From positions 1-64,000 of the forward strand of contig CAVYHX010000005.1 of NCBI GenBank assembly GCA_963768415.1: 64,000 bases of DNA, given 5' to 3'. The position numbers and the translations under genes are program-made. The notes under the pieces are model-generated. The model did not search any database. It worked only from the letters and a program-made list of their open reading frames with translations, and was not told where the DNA came from. Positions 44,444 to 53,810 of this stretch are shown here, one piece after another (positions within the stretch are counted from its first letter, which is position 1; every line of letters begins with the position of its first letter). This stretch comes from CAVYHX01 sp963768415. GTDB taxonomy: Bacteria; Pseudomonadota; Gammaproteobacteria; UBA9214.

Positions 44444-45049
44444 TCAGTCCAGGCCGGCGATCAATGCCTGCCTGACGAGCTCGGTGGACGATGCCGCCTG
44501 CATTTTTGCCAGCAGATTAGCCCGATGCAGTTCCACTGTTTTAATACTGATCCCAAGCTCCTCGGCAATGACCTTGTTTTGCACCGAACGCAGCACATAA
44601 GCCATGACTTCACGCTCGCGCGGCGTAAGTGTTTCCGTGCGCTGCCGGATTTCATCAATCCGAAGCTGGTTTTTCCTGTTATCAAGGTCACTGGCGATGG
44701 CGCTCTGGACACGCTCCAGCATCAGCGCATCATTGTATGGTTTCTCGATAAAATCATAGGAGCCGATCTTCATGGCCCGTACCGCCATGGCCACATCCGC
44801 ATGTCCGGTCACAATGATTACCGGCAGGTTAATACCACGCTCCTTCAGTTTCGCAAGCAGCTCCATACCGTTGATATCAGGCATGCGCACATCGAGCAAT
44901 ACGCACCCGCATGTGCCGGGTTCCACATCCTCGATGAAGGCAAGCCCGCCATCATAAACCCGGGTCGGCAGATGGGCTGACTCGATCAGCCACTTGAGCG
45001 ACTCGCGCGCAATACGATCATCGTCGATGATGTAAACGACCGGCTGCAT
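44444..45049 (-). CDS. FixJ/TtrR-type response regulator
   Basis: 201 residues: receiver domain with Asp phosphoacceptor in CVLLDVRMPD (about 56), VTGHADVAMAVRAMK and IEKPYND (Lys), then a LuxR-type helix-turn-helix LTPREREVMAYVLRSVQNKVIAEELGISIKTVELHRANLLAKM. Its start is 3 bases after the sensor stop, so they form one operon. It most resembles TtrR/FixJ regulators that answer to small redox compounds. Confidence 0.9.
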   Translation of the reverse strand: MQPVVYIIDDDRIARESLKWLIESAHLPTRVYDGGLAFIEDVEPGTCGCVLLDVRMPDINGMELLAKLKERGINLPVIIVTGHADVAMAVRAMKIGSYDFIEKPYNDALMLERVQSAIASDLDNRKNQLRIDEIRQRTETLTPREREVMAYVLRSVQNKVIAEELGISIKTVELHRANLLAKMQAASSTELVRQALIAGLD

Positions 45050-45052
45050 CTG

Positions 45053-47443
45053 TCAGGCTGTGCCCGCCACCGGCAATTCGAAGGAGATCTCCGCCCCCCC
45101 GCCCGCCCGCGACCGGGCCATAATCCTGCCCGAATGGGATTCGATAATGGAGCGGCTGATCGACAGGCCAATGCCCATGCCATCGGGTTTGGTCGAGTAA
45201 AATGCATCAAAGATCCTTGCCATGCCCTCCTTCGGCAGGCCTTCCCCGGTATCGGCCGCAGCCAGCGACACCGTCTGACCGTTGCAACGCGTAACGATGG
45301 TCAGACGCCGGCCAGCCGGCATAACCTTTTCCATGGCATCAATTCCATTGCGGACAAAGTTGAGAATGACCTGCTCCAGCTGGATCAGGTTCCCCTCTAC
45401 CGGGGGCAGTTCACCGGCGAGATCAAGCGCGATATCCACACCGTGTCGCTGCATATCCTGCTTGACCAGTGCTGCGACATTCCTTACCGCGGTATTCAGA
45501 TCCACCAGGGTGTACTCTGCATCACCCTTGTGCACAAACGCGCGGATTTGACGAATGATATCCGCAGCCAGGGTTGCGCCCTCGATGGTGCGCTCCATGC
45601 CCGTGATGAGTTTAGCGGTATCAGGCTCGCCATCACGTACCATGCGCAGGCAAGCGCTGCTGTAGTTTATCGCGCCGGTCAACGGCTGATTCAGTTCGTG
45701 CGCCAGGCTGGCGGCCATCTCCCCGATCGTACTCATGCGCGACACGCGCGCCAGCTCCGCCTGGTGCTTTTGCAGTGATTCATGCGCCAGCTGGCGTTCC
45801 AGTTCATCGCCGATCCACTGCGCCATGACTTTCAGCAGGTCGTGATCCCACTGGCTCAACCGGGCATTGCGGGACTCCCTGCCGGCAAACTCCAGCGTAC
45901 AGTGAGCCTGTCCATCTACCAGTACGGCGACACCCAGGTAGCTGTTCCAGCCGGGGTGCAAACATTCCGGATCAACACCCGGCATGTCATCGAGATCCGG
46001 GATATCCAGGGGCTCGCCATCCAGATCAATCAGCAGGGAGGCACAGTGCTCGCTCAGATGTCCCGACTGGTTCGGTACCAGGCTGGCGTCACCGGAGACC
46101 TTGCAGGCCTTGTGCTCACCGCCACCGATGCTGACAAGCACGCCGACCGCCAGGTTATAGTACCGGCGGCCCGTATCCAGCAGGCGAACAAGCTTTTCAT
46201 CATGCGATAGTTCCGGAGCGCTGGTGATTCTTACCAGTTCGCGCAATGCGACCCGGCTTTTTTCAAGCGCCAGATTCGTCGTTGCCAGATCCCCGGTACG
46301 CTCGGCAACCTGCTCTTCCAGTGTGTCACGGTAGCGCGCAAGCGCCGTCTGTGAGCGTTCGCGTCCGGCAATCTCATTACGCAGATTTCGCTGCGTCTCC
46401 CGCAGCCTGTGATTGGTGCGTGATACAAATCCACTCAGAAAGATCAGTGCAAGCAGGACAATGGCAGCAACAATGAACCAGTATGCGTAGCGCTTCAAGA
46501 CGGCAGTAAACGACATCTCATATGGCCCGATTTGCAACGCACGCATCAATTCGTGCACCGGCGAGTAATCAAGCGGCACTGTCCAGCCACCGGTGCGCGC
46601 GACCCTGGCCGCGTGATGGTCAACAGGCATCGAGAGCAGGGCCTGCGTGACCCGGGTCGCCAGTTGCATGGGGGTATTCGGCAAGGTGGCGAACGGCCAT
46701 TCCGGGTACATCCGGGTACTCAGCGGAAACGGGCTATCCTCGGGAGATTGTGGATTGAGTATGCGGAATTCATCCAGCTTTACCGCACCGCTCTCGACCA
46801 TGCGCGCCAGTGTTTCCGCCCTGACCGTCGCCGCATCAACGGCGCCGTTATGCACGGCTTCGATAATCCTGTCCTGCGGGAATCCCGCAAAATGCAGCAT
46901 ACTGAAGTCCGTGAAGGGATCAATTCCATGCTCTTTCAGCTCACGCCAGGCCATTTGGAAACCGCCGAACGCCCCGGAACTGACCGCCATAAATGACTTT
47001 CCCTTTAGATCCGCGAGGGTGTTTATAGCAGCATTGTCGACCCGCGATACAATCACCGCCCCGTAACGGACACGGGTACTGCCCTGTTCGCGAGCTTGCA
47101 GGGTCGCGATGCGGGAGGCTCCGAAACGGGATTCCAGATCAACATAGTTACCGGGATTGGTCAGAATGAACTGTACTGCGCTATCCTCGACCGCTGCGGC
47201 GATTTCAACCAGATCGACCGGCACAATTTCGAAGCGGTAACCGGACACCTTGCTGGTGATGTAGTCGGCGGTTGGCGACCAGCGCGCCAGCGCCTGCTCC
47301 TTGCCGCGATGCGCCAGGACACCGATATGAATCGTTTCAAGATCAGCTGTTGCCGGGCGGCCATAGACAGGAACGCATACCAGCAGCGGCAGGGTACATA
47401 CGTAGGCCAGGCAATTTTTTAATTTTAATAAATCCTGGTGCAT
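45053..47443 (-). CDS. Sensor histidine kinase with periplasmic PhnD-like domain (TtrS-like)
   Basis: 796 residues: signal/membrane segment (8-27), a periplasmic PhnD/TtrS-type binding domain (about 35-300; IHIGVLAHRG, QFILTNPGNYVDLE, GAFGGFQMAWRELK), one membrane helix (320-340), a coiled coil, a GAF-like domain (about 408-545), HisKA with His582 in AHELNQPLTGAINY, and HATPase_c (NFVRNGIDAM, DTGEGLP, GMGIGLSIS). In tetrathionate-sensing TtrS the same architecture binds a sulfur oxyanion; here the ligand is unknown. Confidence 0.88.
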   Translation of the reverse strand: MHQDLLKLKNCLAYVCTLPLLVCVPVYGRPATADLETIHIGVLAHRGKEQALARWSPTADYITSKVSGYRFEIVPVDLVEIAAAVEDSAVQFILTNPGNYVDLESRFGASRIATLQAREQGSTRVRYGAVIVSRVDNAAINTLADLKGKSFMAVSSGAFGGFQMAWRELKEHGIDPFTDFSMLHFAGFPQDRIIEAVHNGAVDAATVRAETLARMVESGAVKLDEFRILNPQSPEDSPFPLSTRMYPEWPFATLPNTPMQLATRVTQALLSMPVDHHAARVARTGGWTVPLDYSPVHELMRALQIGPYEMSFTAVLKRYAYWFIVAAIVLLALIFLSGFVSRTNHRLRETQRNLRNEIAGRERSQTALARYRDTLEEQVAERTGDLATTNLALEKSRVALRELVRITSAPELSHDEKLVRLLDTGRRYYNLAVGVLVSIGGGEHKACKVSGDASLVPNQSGHLSEHCASLLIDLDGEPLDIPDLDDMPGVDPECLHPGWNSYLGVAVLVDGQAHCTLEFAGRESRNARLSQWDHDLLKVMAQWIGDELERQLAHESLQKHQAELARVSRMSTIGEMAASLAHELNQPLTGAINYSSACLRMVRDGEPDTAKLITGMERTIEGATLAADIIRQIRAFVHKGDAEYTLVDLNTAVRNVAALVKQDMQRHGVDIALDLAGELPPVEGNLIQLEQVILNFVRNGIDAMEKVMPAGRRLTIVTRCNGQTVSLAAADTGEGLPKEGMARIFDAFYSTKPDGMGIGLSISRSIIESHSGRIMARSRAGGGAEISFELPVAGTA

Positions 47444-47723
47444 ATCACTCGATCAATATGAACTGCCGGCAGATTACCGCATACAGGATCAATATGCAGA
47501 TGCATGGAACTGCACGCCTGTTCCGGCATCTTATCCATAAGCGCATGCAACAGGTCAATCGGCAATAATTCGCAACCAGTGCTGTTCGAGTAACGATCAT
47601 GCGTGCGCCGTCTTGCCAACGGGCCTGATTATCTGATTTTATTATTTATGCTTTCGAATATTTATTCATAAAAATTCAATACTTGCAGTCAATACTGCGA
47701 AACCAGCTGCCGTACAGGATACC

Positions 47724-48581
47724 ATGCCGATGAATTTCAACGACTTCGTCATAAACAACGAAATGCCGATACGGCTGGGATTTTTCTGCCTCATTTTCGG
47801 CATTATGGCTGCGTGGGAGATTATCGCACCGCGCCGCCGGCTGCTCACCTCCAAGGGCGTACGCTGGGCAAACAATATCGGCCTCGTCATTTTCAACAGC
47901 GTTGTGTTGCGCCTCGCCTTCCCGGCCGCCGCGACCGGCGTGGCCCTGTTTGCGAGCGAACAGGGCTGGGGACTGTTCAATTACATCGAGACACCGTACT
48001 GGGCGGCAGTCCTGGTGTCGGTGGTGGTGCTGGATTTCTTTATCTGGCTGCAGCATGTCATGGTCCATGCCGTGCCGCTCCTGTGGCGGCTGCACCGAGT
48101 GCATCATGCAGACCTGGACTTCGACGTCACCACGGGCGCGCGCTTCCACCCCCTGGAGATCCTGCTCTCCATGCTCATCAAGTTTGCGGTGATCCTGCTG
48201 CTGGGGCCGCCGGTACTGGCAGTGGTGATTTTCGAGGTGATACTGAATGCGACATCGATGTTCAACCACAGCAATGTGCGCCTGCCGGAAAGTATCGACA
48301 GACTGCTGCGGCTCATCGTAGTCACGCCGGACATGCACCGTGTGCATCATTCCATAGAAGACGACGAGACCAACAGCAATTTCGGTTTCAACCTGCCGTG
48401 GTGGGACCGTCTGTTCGGTACCTATTGTGCGCAACCGCGCGCAGGGCACGCGGCCATGACCATTGGCATTCGCACCTTCCGCGCGGACAAGTGGTGCAGC
48501 TGGCTACCGGGTATGCTGGCAATTCCCTTCGTCGGCACGGTGCGCGACTATGCTATCAACCGGCGTGACTGGGGAAAGTAA
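47724..48581 (+). CDS. Sterol desaturase / fatty acid hydroxylase family membrane protein
   Basis: 285 residues with about four membrane helices. The di-iron histidine motifs are present: HVMVHAVPLLWRLHRVHHAD, NHSNVRLPE, and MHRVHHSIEDDETNSNFGF with WWDRLFGTY. Such enzymes hydroxylate or desaturate lipids in an oxygen-dependent manner. Substrate unknown. It stands alone and is convergent with the hemerythrin-like gene. Confidence 0.85.
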   Translation: MPMNFNDFVINNEMPIRLGFFCLIFGIMAAWEIIAPRRRLLTSKGVRWANNIGLVIFNSVVLRLAFPAAATGVALFASEQGWGLFNYIETPYWAAVLVSVVVLDFFIWLQHVMVHAVPLLWRLHRVHHADLDFDVTTGARFHPLEILLSMLIKFAVILLLGPPVLAVVIFEVILNATSMFNHSNVRLPESIDRLLRLIVVTPDMHRVHHSIEDDETNSNFGFNLPWWDRLFGTYCAQPRAGHAAMTIGIRTFRADKWCSWLPGMLAIPFVGTVRDYAINRRDWGK

Positions 48582-48612
48582 GCGCAATCTTTTATCAGCA
48601 AGCCTGACCTTT

Positions 48613-49056
48613 TCAGGCTACGGTTTTCGAACTTCCCTGGACTTCCCGCACCAGCGGATAGAGGCGCTCGGTTTCATCCTGAATACGGGACAGCACCATC
48701 TGGAATAATTCCTCGGTATCTTTCGTAAAACGGTCATGGTCAGCCAGCCTTAGTTCCTGGCGATTCTTTTTACACCATTTTTTCGTGTACTGGGTGATGA
48801 TGCGCTTTAACTCCTGCTCGCCTGACATGAATAACCGGGCCGTGTTGTTGACCTTCTGCTCCTTGTCCGACAGGAGCCCCTGATAGAGATGATCCACCAG
48901 TCCCATATGTTCGTTGAACTTGTCCATAAAATTGTAAAACAGAGTGCAGGCCGTCTCGGTATCGCACATCGCCCGGTCCTGGAAGAGGTACAAGAGCACA
49001 TTGGAAAGCTCTGTAAGCTTATGATTCTGTGAGTTTAATTCATCAAAAGTTGCCAT
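48613..49056 (-). CDS. Hemerythrin-like four-helix protein
   Basis: 147 residues, all helical. Candidate metal ligands are His12 (SQNHKLTEL), His49 and His57 (NEHMGLVDHLYQGLL), His106 (LADHDRF) and Glu in DETERLYPLV. The pattern is close to bacterial hemerythrin domains that carry or sense oxygen with a di-iron centre, but the match is partial. Probably cytoplasmic, since no signal is present. Confidence 0.5.
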   Translation of the reverse strand: MATFDELNSQNHKLTELSNVLLYLFQDRAMCDTETACTLFYNFMDKFNEHMGLVDHLYQGLLSDKEQKVNNTARLFMSGEQELKRIITQYTKKWCKKNRQELRLADHDRFTKDTEELFQMVLSRIQDETERLYPLVREVQGSSKTVA

Positions 49057-49505
49057 ATTCCAGTCTCCAGCGACAAGTTGGCCCGGTTCAGGCCGGATAG
49101 TTATTCTCGGGAATCCGGATTCAGGCAGTGACCCGTTTCCGGTACTCCCCCAAGGATAGAAAAATTACCGGAGTATTTCCAGACGTTCACGGCATTACCC
49201 GGCAGATTCGCCATTTCCGGCACTCTTTTTTGCTCCCGAACCGCCGCTCGCAATCAATCTGGATCAAGTTATGCCATCAGGCGTCATTGTTTTCAAATTC
49301 TCAATGCCGCTTCAGGTTTACACGTGAATATGGATATCGACTCCATTGCCTCTGCGCCGTATCAGGTGCCATATACACAGGGGCGGGTAGAGCGTGCCTG
49401 GCCTGATACTCGTCAGGAACTGTACTGGACCGATTCCGTTGACTATAGTCAGCCTATTATCCGGGTGCTGCCCTGCGCCTGGAATAACCCGGGGGAGAAA
49501 AATCA
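49057..49505. other. Upstream region of fccAB
   Basis: About 450 bases between the hemerythrin-like gene and fccA. It contains the palindrome TGACTATAGTCA (49440-49451), which overlaps a TTGACT that could be a -35 element. A 61-codon open frame (49324-49509) overlaps the fccA start by 4 bases but lacks family resemblance; it is not called as a gene. Confidence 0.55.
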
Positions 49506-49814
49506 ATGAGAACGAGATACCTGGCAGTGCTGACTGCCCTGAGCATCTGTGGTAGCACTGCATTTGCCGCAGACAATTACCGGGGCCGCACCATCGGAGC
49601 GGCCTGCTTTGGCTGTCATGGCTCGGGCGGGATGAGCGGTGCGGGCATCCCCCCGATCATTCTTGGGGCGCCGGCGGCGTTCATCGAATCCGCGCTGAAG
49701 GGGTTCAGGGACGGTAGCCGGCCATCGACGATCATGGGCAGAATATCCAAGGGCTATACGGACGAAGACATCGCGGCCGTGGCACAGTATTTATCGACCC
49801 GGGGGGGTGAATGA
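49506..49814 (+). CDS. fccA: Flavocytochrome c sulfide dehydrogenase, monoheme cytochrome subunit FccA
   Basis: 102 residues with a signal peptide ending FAADN. One heme site, ACFGCHGSGGMSG, and a distal Met in PSTIMGRISKGYTDEDI, a small class I cytochrome c. It takes electrons from the FAD subunit FccB during periplasmic sulfide oxidation. The short, single-heme form resembles the Chlorobium subunit rather than the diheme Allochromatium one. GGGGGAG lies upstream. It overlaps fccB by 4 bases (ATGA). Confidence 0.88.
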   Translation: MRTRYLAVLTALSICGSTAFAADNYRGRTIGAACFGCHGSGGMSGAGIPPIILGAPAAFIESALKGFRDGSRPSTIMGRISKGYTDEDIAAVAQYLSTRGGE

Positions 49815-51169
49815 GCATGAACGGAATCAAACGCAGACATTTTCTGAAGATCGTTGGCGCCGTACCGGCGGCCTCCATTGCAACCGGCAGCAGCCTGCTC
49901 AGCGGCTGTGGTGACAAGTCGCAACAGGCCACTGATGCGGATACCACAACAGCGGCGCCGGCTGTCGGCAAAACGGCCGCACGGGTCGTGGTTATCGGCG
50001 GCGGCTTTGGTGGTGCGACCGCTGCCAAGTACATCAAGAAGTTTGGCCCGGATATCGACGTCACGCTGGTCGAACCCAAGCAGGCGTTTGTCACCTGCCC
50101 CGGCAGTAACTGGGTCATTGGCGGCCTGCGTCAAATGGATTTCATCACCCACAGCTATGACCCGCTGAAAAACGTGCACGGCGTCAACGTCGTGCATGAC
50201 CGGGTAACGGCCATCGATGCCGACAAGCAGACCGTCAACCTGCAAGGTGGCGGCAGCCTCGCATACGATCGTCTGATCGTCTCCCCGGGTATTGCATTCC
50301 GGGATAATGTCGAGGGTTACACGGAAGCTGCCATGCAGAAGATGCCCCATGCATGGCATGGCGGCCCGCAAACAGCGTTGTTGCGCCAGCAGCTGGAAGC
50401 CATGCCGGACGGTGGAACCGTCATCATGGCGGCACCGCCGGACCCGTTCCGCTGCCCGCCCGGCCCGCCGGAACGTGCCAGCATGATTGCCCACTACCTG
50501 AACAAGTACAAGCCGAAGTCGAAGCTGCTGATCCTCGATGCCAAGGACAAGTTCTCCAAGCAGGGGCTGTTTATCGAGGGCTGGGAAAAGCATTACGGCT
50601 ATGGCACTGACAATGCACTGATTGAATGGATCCCGGCTTCCAGCGACGGCGCGGTGCGTGCCGTTGACGTTGCCGGCATGAAGGTCATGACCGAGTTCGG
50701 CGAACACAAGGGTGACGTGATCAACATCATCCCGGCACAGCAGGCCGGTGATATCGCGGCCCGGGCCGGCCTGACGGATGACAGTGGCTGGTGCCCGGTC
50801 AACCAGCAGACCTGGGAATCCACACTGATGAAAAACATCCATGTCATCGGCGACGCGGCCGTCCAGGCGCCATTGCCCAAGTCCGGCTATGCTGCAAATT
50901 CCGAGGCCAAGGTTTGTGCAGCCAACGTGGTACAACTGCTGCAGGACAAGCCGTTGCTCGACCCGAACTGGATCAATACCTGCTACAGCCTGGTCACACC
51001 GGAATACGGTATCTCAGTGGCCATGGTCTACAACCTGGTCGATGGCAAGGTTGCCAAGGTGGATGGCGCAGGCGGCGTCAGTCCGAGCAATGACCCGGCG
51101 GGCCGGCCGCTCGAGGCCCGGTACGCCGTCGACTGGTACCAGAATATCACCTACGATATCTTCGGATAG
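49811..51169 (+). CDS. fccB: Flavocytochrome c sulfide dehydrogenase, flavin subunit FccB
   Basis: 452 residues. A twin-arginine signal (KRRHFLKIVG) with a Cys-containing end, then FAD-binding VVIGGGFGGATAAKYI. Redox Cys pair candidates are in AFVTCPGSNWVIGG and PFRCPPGPPERASM; the C-terminal FCSD dimer region (WYQNITYDIFG) is complete. It oxidises sulfide to sulfur/polysulfide and passes electrons to FccA. A cofactor-loaded protein exported by Tat is consistent with the signal. Confidence 0.92.
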   Translation: MSMNGIKRRHFLKIVGAVPAASIATGSSLLSGCGDKSQQATDADTTTAAPAVGKTAARVVVIGGGFGGATAAKYIKKFGPDIDVTLVEPKQAFVTCPGSNWVIGGLRQMDFITHSYDPLKNVHGVNVVHDRVTAIDADKQTVNLQGGGSLAYDRLIVSPGIAFRDNVEGYTEAAMQKMPHAWHGGPQTALLRQQLEAMPDGGTVIMAAPPDPFRCPPGPPERASMIAHYLNKYKPKSKLLILDAKDKFSKQGLFIEGWEKHYGYGTDNALIEWIPASSDGAVRAVDVAGMKVMTEFGEHKGDVINIIPAQQAGDIAARAGLTDDSGWCPVNQQTWESTLMKNIHVIGDAAVQAPLPKSGYAANSEAKVCAANVVQLLQDKPLLDPNWINTCYSLVTPEYGISVAMVYNLVDGKVAKVDGAGGVSPSNDPAGRPLEARYAVDWYQNITYDIFG

Positions 51170-51175
51170 CACGCA

Positions 51176-51220
51176 ACAGGCCGCGATGATCATGCAGCGC
51201 TGATGATCATCGCGGCCTGT
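51176..51220. terminator. Perfect 18-bp hairpin between fccB and copA
   Basis: ACAGGCCGCGATGATCAT, a nine-base loop, then its exact reverse complement ending at 51220. It starts six bases after the fccB stop and lies about 50 bases from the convergent copA stop. No T-tract; may be a factor-assisted terminator or mRNA-end stabiliser. Confidence 0.7.
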
Positions 51221-51268
51221 CCGCTCCTCTCGCCGTGCAGACATCCGGTCCATGCAATAAAACCGGGG

Positions 51269-53740
51269 TCAGATATCCGCCTTGCGCAGGCGCAAGGCAT
51301 TGGCGATCACCGACACCGAACTGAAACTCATCGCGGCGGCGGCGATCATGGGTGAGAGCAGCAGGCCGAATACGGGGTAGAGCACACCGGCGGCAACCGG
51401 CACACCCAGCGAGTTGTAGATAAAGGCGAAGAACAGGTTCTGGCGGATGTTGCGCATGACCTTGCGGCTCAGGCGGCGCGCGCGCACGATACCGCGCAGG
51501 TCACCCTTGACCAGGGTGACGCCGGCGCTTTCCATCGCCACATCCGTACCGGTGCCCATGGCGATACCGACATGCGCCTGGGCCAGTGCCGGCGCATCGT
51601 TGATGCCGTCACCGGCCATGGCGACAATGTGTCCCTCGGCCTGCAATTGCCTGATGATTTCCGCCTTCCGGTCCGGCAGGACTTCCGCCTCGACCCGGTC
51701 GATATCGAGTTTTCCTGCCACCGCTGCGGCAGTCGTGCGGCTGTCACCGGTCAGCATGACCACCTTGATGCCTTCAGCATGCAAATCACGAATGGCCTCC
51801 GGCGTGGAGTCCTTGATGGGGTCTGCCACACCGATCAGTCCGGCCGCCCTGCCATCGATGGCGACAAACATGACAGTCTGTCCCGCGGCGCGCCCGGCCT
51901 CCGCCTGTTGCGGCAGCTCCCCCGGATCGATGCCCAGCTTTTCCAGCAGCTTCACGTTGCCCAGCGCCACCGCGCGTCCATCGACGTTCCCGGTCACGCC
52001 CTTGCCGGTGACGGACGCAAAGTCATCTGTCTGACTCAACGTCATACCCCGTTCTTCAGCGCCGCGCACAATCGCCTCGGCCAGCGGGTGTTCACTGGCA
52101 CGTTCCAGGCTGGCCGCCAGTTGCAGTACCTCATCATCGCCCAATCCACCGGTGGCCTGCACCGCGACCAGCCTGGGTTTGCCCTCGGTCAGGGTGCCGG
52201 TCTTGTCGACCACGAGGGTGTCGACCTTTTCCATGATCTCCAGCGCCTCGGCATTCCTGATCAGGACACCCAGGCTCGCACCCTTGCCGGTGCCGACCAT
52301 GATCGACATGGGGGTGGCCAGACCCAGTGCACAGGGACAGGCAATGATCAGGACGGCCACGGCGTTCACGATGGCGTGCGCCAGCCGCGGCTCCGGACCC
52401 CAGAAGCCCCAGACGATAAAGGCAATCACTGCCACACCAACTACCGCCGGCACGAAATAACCGGCCACGACATCCGCCAGTTTCTGTATCGGCGCGCGCG
52501 AACGCTGCGCCTCGCTGACCATGCGGACAATTTGCGCCAGCAGGGTATCGGCACCGACTTTTTCGGCGCGCATCAGCAGGCTGCCGGTACCGTTCACCGT
52601 GGCGCCGATCAGTTTTTCACCGCGGGTCTTTTCCACCGGGATGGGCTCACCGGTCACCATCGACTCGTCGACCGCGCTATTACCGTCGGTTACCACGCCG
52701 TCCACCGGCACTTTCTCACCGGGGCGCACGCGTAAGATATCGCCGGGTTGTACCTGCTCCAGCGGAATGTCCTCCTCGCTGCCGTCAGCACGCACGATAC
52801 GCGCGCTGTTGGGCGCCAGTCCGAGCAACAGCTTGATGGCGGCATTGGTCTGGCTGCGGGCACGCAGCTCCAGCACCTGTCCCAGCAGCACCAGTGCCGT
52901 GATGACGGCCGCCGCCTCGAAGTAAACGGCAACGCGTCCGTCTTCCATTCGCATGACGGCCGGGAAAATTCCGGGAAACAGCAATGCAACCGTGCTGTAG
53001 ACCCAGGCGACGGAAACACCCAGGCCGATCAGGGTAAACATATTCAGGTTCCAGGTCATGACCGATTGCACGCCGCGCACAAAGAACGGCCAGCCGCCCC
53101 AGATCACCACCGGGGTGGCGAGTACAAATTCAATCCATTGCACGGCTTCCATACTCAAACCGGCCGGCAACAGCCCCGGCGCCATGTCGGCAAGCATCGC
53201 CAGTACGAACACGGGCAGAGCCAGTGCGGTACTGACCCAGAAGCGCCGCGTCATGTCATCGAGTTCACTGGTATCTTCTTCTGCCTGCACGGTGCGCGGC
53301 TCCAGCGCCATGCCGCACTTGGGACAACTGCCGGGATGGTCCTGCACGATTTCGGGATGCATCGGGCAGGTATACTCGGTACGCGTCGCCGCCAGTGGCA
53401 GCGCCATCGACTCCAGCGCCATGCCGCATTTGGGACAGGCACCCGGACCTGCCTGCTGGATCTCCGGGTGCATGGGACAGGTGTAGAGTGAGGCATCGAC
53501 ATCACAGGTGCCGGTAAGGCAGTGACCGGCAGCAGTGGTTTCCGCTGTCGACCCGTGTTCTTCGGGATGCAGATATTTTTCAGGTGCAGCGGCAAATTTA
53601 TCGCGGCATGAATCACAGCAGAACAGGTATTCAATACCTTCATATACGTAACGGCGTTCACTGTCGGCGGCAACCTGCATGCCACACACAGGATCCGTCA
53701 GCACCGGCTCGCTGGAATCATGATCAGCCCTGTTTAACAT
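51269..53740 (-). CDS. Copper/silver-translocating P1B-type ATPase (CopA-like) with YHS and two HMBD modules
   Basis: 823 residues. The N-terminus has a YHS-type domain (DPVCGMQVAADS...FCCDSCRDKFAAAPEKYLHP) and two copies of the heavy-metal-binding module YTCPMHPEI...CPKCGMALE, in place of the usual GMTCxxC domains. Then come the transport core: ACPCALGLATP (CPC in helix 6), DKTGTLTEG (phosphorylation), SEHPLAEAI (HP motif) and GDGINDAPAL. Exports Cu+ or Ag+ from the cytoplasm. Next to cusCBA on the same strand. Confidence 0.93.
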   Translation of the reverse strand: MLNRADHDSSEPVLTDPVCGMQVAADSERRYVYEGIEYLFCCDSCRDKFAAAPEKYLHPEEHGSTAETTAAGHCLTGTCDVDASLYTCPMHPEIQQAGPGACPKCGMALESMALPLAATRTEYTCPMHPEIVQDHPGSCPKCGMALEPRTVQAEEDTSELDDMTRRFWVSTALALPVFVLAMLADMAPGLLPAGLSMEAVQWIEFVLATPVVIWGGWPFFVRGVQSVMTWNLNMFTLIGLGVSVAWVYSTVALLFPGIFPAVMRMEDGRVAVYFEAAAVITALVLLGQVLELRARSQTNAAIKLLLGLAPNSARIVRADGSEEDIPLEQVQPGDILRVRPGEKVPVDGVVTDGNSAVDESMVTGEPIPVEKTRGEKLIGATVNGTGSLLMRAEKVGADTLLAQIVRMVSEAQRSRAPIQKLADVVAGYFVPAVVGVAVIAFIVWGFWGPEPRLAHAIVNAVAVLIIACPCALGLATPMSIMVGTGKGASLGVLIRNAEALEIMEKVDTLVVDKTGTLTEGKPRLVAVQATGGLGDDEVLQLAASLERASEHPLAEAIVRGAEERGMTLSQTDDFASVTGKGVTGNVDGRAVALGNVKLLEKLGIDPGELPQQAEAGRAAGQTVMFVAIDGRAAGLIGVADPIKDSTPEAIRDLHAEGIKVVMLTGDSRTTAAAVAGKLDIDRVEAEVLPDRKAEIIRQLQAEGHIVAMAGDGINDAPALAQAHVGIAMGTGTDVAMESAGVTLVKGDLRGIVRARRLSRKVMRNIRQNLFFAFIYNSLGVPVAAGVLYPVFGLLLSPMIAAAAMSFSSVSVIANALRLRKADI

Positions 53741-53810
53741 ATACGCACCCTCACTTTGTTACGCTTGCCTGCCTTCGGAAAAAAGGGTAATGCCCCCTTT
53801 ACTCTCAAAC

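Noticed and set aside
49324..49509. 61-codon small gene overlapping fccA by 4 bases
   Set aside because: Although the ATGA overlap looks like coupling, it starts with GTG without a ribosome site, covers the palindrome at 49440 and matches nothing.
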